Shown in pieces: positions 6,325 through 6,996 of a stretch of DNA of 6,996 bases (position 1 is the first letter of the stretch; each line of letters opens with the position of its first letter). The notes beneath the pieces were generated by a model that saw only the letters and a list, made by a program, of their open reading frames with translations, was not told where the DNA came from and made no database searches. The position numbers and the translations under genes were made by a program. The stretch is from an uncultured Rikenellaceae bacterium. Its GTDB lineage: Bacteria > Bacteroidota > Bacteroidia > Bacteroidales > Rikenellaceae. Where the stretch lies: assembly GCA_947074135.1 (NCBI GenBank), contig CAMTOL010000118.1:1-6996 (forward strand). Reading direction: 5' to 3'.

Positions 6325-6366
6325 GCTTGTTCTTGTGAGAGTAACTTATAAGAACAAGCTTTTTTT
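6325..6366 (+). terminator. Strong intrinsic terminator of the aminotransferase gene
   Basis: GCTTGTTCTT (6325-6334) pairs perfectly with AAGAACAAGC (6350-6359) around a 15-nt loop and is followed by seven T's (6360-6366). A smaller hairpin, GACCAA/TTGGTC (6293-6298 and 6306-6311), precedes it just after the stop codon. The stem also separates the aminotransferase from the convergent XRE gene. Leftward it lacks a T-run, so it is probably one-way. Confidence 0.9.
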
Positions 6367-6404
6367 GCTAGAGGAGGTTCTGTTATTGATTAATTGAGGT
6401 GCTC

Positions 6405-6674
6405 CTATTTGCTATTTATACTATTGTCATTAGTATTAGGTATGTCAACGAGTAGATCTTTTATGTCAACACCTAGAGCATCTGCAATCTTACATAAGTT
6501 GTAGATGGTTATATTCGTGCGTCCACTTTCGATTCGACACATATTAGAGTATTCAAAATCACACCAAGCGGCTAAATCTCGTTGCTGTATTCCTTTTTTT
6601 AATCGTATTGACTTGATATTATCGCCAACTTTTTTTTGAATTTGTCCCTTTTTACTATTTGAAGATTGCATCAT
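6405..6674 (-). CDS. Small XRE-family helix-turn-helix regulator
   Basis: An 89-residue protein that is almost entirely one HTH_3 domain (about 16-75). GDNIKSIRLKKGIQQRDLA starts the fold, WCDFEYSNMCRIESGRTN (37-54) carries the recognition helix and the conserved RIESGRTN turn, and IYNLCKIADALGVDIKDLL closes it. The tail (76-89) is polar. There is no sensor, peptidase or ligand domain, so it probably acts as a simple dimeric repressor or activator. A second ATG directly follows the first (MM), so the start could be one codon later; a weak GGAAA lies about 11 nt upstream. It is divergent from the exported-protein gene at 6767, with a perfect palindrome between them, which implies autoregulation. 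Restriction-modification controller proteins have this size and fold, but no such enzymes are visible here. Confidence 0.9.
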   Translation of the reverse strand: MMQSSNSKKGQIQKKVGDNIKSIRLKKGIQQRDLAAWCDFEYSNMCRIESGRTNITIYNLCKIADALGVDIKDLLVDIPNTNDNSINSK

Positions 6675-6692
6675 CTAACAAAATTTCCAAAA

Positions 6693-6700
6693 AAAACTTA
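6693..6700 (-). promoter_or_regulatory. Weak candidate -7 element for the XRE gene
   Basis: On the minus strand this reads TAAGTTTT, one mismatch from TAnnTTTG. Its -33 region would fall within the palindrome at 6706-6725, which fits repression by occlusion. Confidence 0.3.
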
Positions 6701-6705
6701 ATTCT

Positions 6706-6725
6706 AATTATCATATATGATAATT
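6706..6725. promoter_or_regulatory. Perfect 20-bp palindrome, likely operator of the XRE regulator
   Basis: AATTATCATATATGATAATT is identical to its own reverse complement over 20 bp. The symmetry ends at T6705/G6726. It lies 31 bp upstream of the XRE start and 41 bp upstream of the divergent gene's ATG. It covers the expected -33 positions of both candidate promoters. A dimeric HTH protein reading a symmetric site is the simplest explanation, so one site could control both genes. Confidence 0.65.
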
Positions 6726-6730
6726 GTTGC

Positions 6731-6738
6731 TATCTTTG
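6731..6738 (+). promoter_or_regulatory. Candidate promoter for the exported-protein gene
   Basis: TATCTTTG matches the Bacteroides TAnnTTTG element exactly and lies 5 bp after the palindrome. Transcription would start near 6745, about 20-25 nt before the ATG at 6767. No clear TTTG occurs at -33; that position lies in the palindrome, so an activator role for the regulator is also possible. Confidence 0.5.
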
Positions 6739-6766
6739 TGCCATTACTAATAATTTTTTCTATGAA

Positions 6767-6996
6767 ATGAGAGTTTTGGTTATTTCGATAGTATTTACTA
6801 TTTGTTGCGCAACAACATCATTTGCTCAAAATAAGCAATATTATAAAGGTTGTTATTTGAAAGGAGTTAATCAAAGAGTAGCCTATAATAATTCATTGCT
6901 TTTAGTTGAGAAATATGCTATTACAACTTGGGGGTTACGCGTTTGTGCTTGTGTGTTTGTCGCCATAGCTACCAATGCTGTCAATGTTAATAAAAA
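6767..6996 (+). CDS. Exported or membrane protein of unknown function, 3'-truncated by the window edge
   Basis: The frame is open from ATG at 6767 to the end of the window (76 codons plus two bases). Residues 1-20 form a good signal peptide: MRVLVISIVFTIC core, and SFA before Gln21 as a signal peptidase I site. Cys13-Cys14 lack a proper lipobox. The mature part begins with a polar Tyr/Asn/Lys-rich stretch (21-50). A second fairly hydrophobic segment, LRVCACVFVAIATNA (57-71), may be membrane-associated. I do not recognise the family. The next gene to the left is the divergent XRE regulator, which probably controls it. An ATG at 6762 opens only a two-codon frame (ATGAAATGA) whose stop overlaps this start. 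No Shine-Dalgarno is visible. Confidence 0.65.
   Translation, partial: MRVLVISIVFTICCATTSFAQNKQYYKGCYLKGVNQRVAYNNSLLLVEKYAITTWGLRVCACVFVAIATNAVNVNK

Noticed and set aside
6405..6674. Restriction-modification controller protein or antitoxin reading of the XRE gene
   Set aside because: The size and fold would fit, but no methyltransferase, endonuclease or toxin gene is in the window, and the divergent partner carries a signal peptide. Kept as generic XRE regulator.

Overview
The window looks like AT-rich Bacteroidales chromosome. Three things point there. One gene matches a Bacteroidetes-type large outer-membrane porin. Several intergenic regions carry the Bacteroides -7 promoter element TAnnTTTG. 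Almost no start codon has a Shine-Dalgarno sequence. I cannot place the genus from this sequence.

Layout. Positions 1-570 hold the 3' part of a LexA/S24-type self-cleaving repressor whose DNA-binding end lies off the left edge. Next comes about 760 bp without a credible gene (571-1328). It is rich in short repeats (a 12-bp tandem triplet, four helically phased copies of an AAATTATAGTTTTG-like motif, and a 15-bp direct repeat) and has leftward-facing terminators. From 4951 down to 1329 three genes run leftward and all serve the cell envelope: phosphatidylserine synthase (pssA), a 691-residue outer-membrane porin, and a small secreted lytic transglycosylase. Divergent from pssA, across a 138-bp region with short inverted repeats, an aspartate-type PLP aminotransferase (5090-6286) runs rightward and ends in a strong intrinsic terminator. 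Facing it is an 89-residue XRE-type regulator (6405-6674, minus). On the regulator's other side a secreted or membrane protein begins at 6767 and runs off the right edge. A perfect 20-bp palindrome lies between these two divergent genes.

How it fits together. pssA, porin and transglycosylase form a co-directional envelope group (phospholipid synthesis, outer-membrane transport, peptidoglycan cleavage). The porin appears to have its own promoter, so this need not be one operon. The XRE gene, the palindrome and the divergent exported-protein gene form a compact switch in which the regulator probably controls both itself and its neighbour. The S24 repressor and the repeat-rich stretch beside it look like the edge of an integrated element, but no integrase is visible and this is inference.

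I see no CRISPR array, tRNA, rRNA, IS element or recognisable defence system. The best leads for something new are the XRE/exported-protein pair at the right edge and the phased repeats at 1083-1192.
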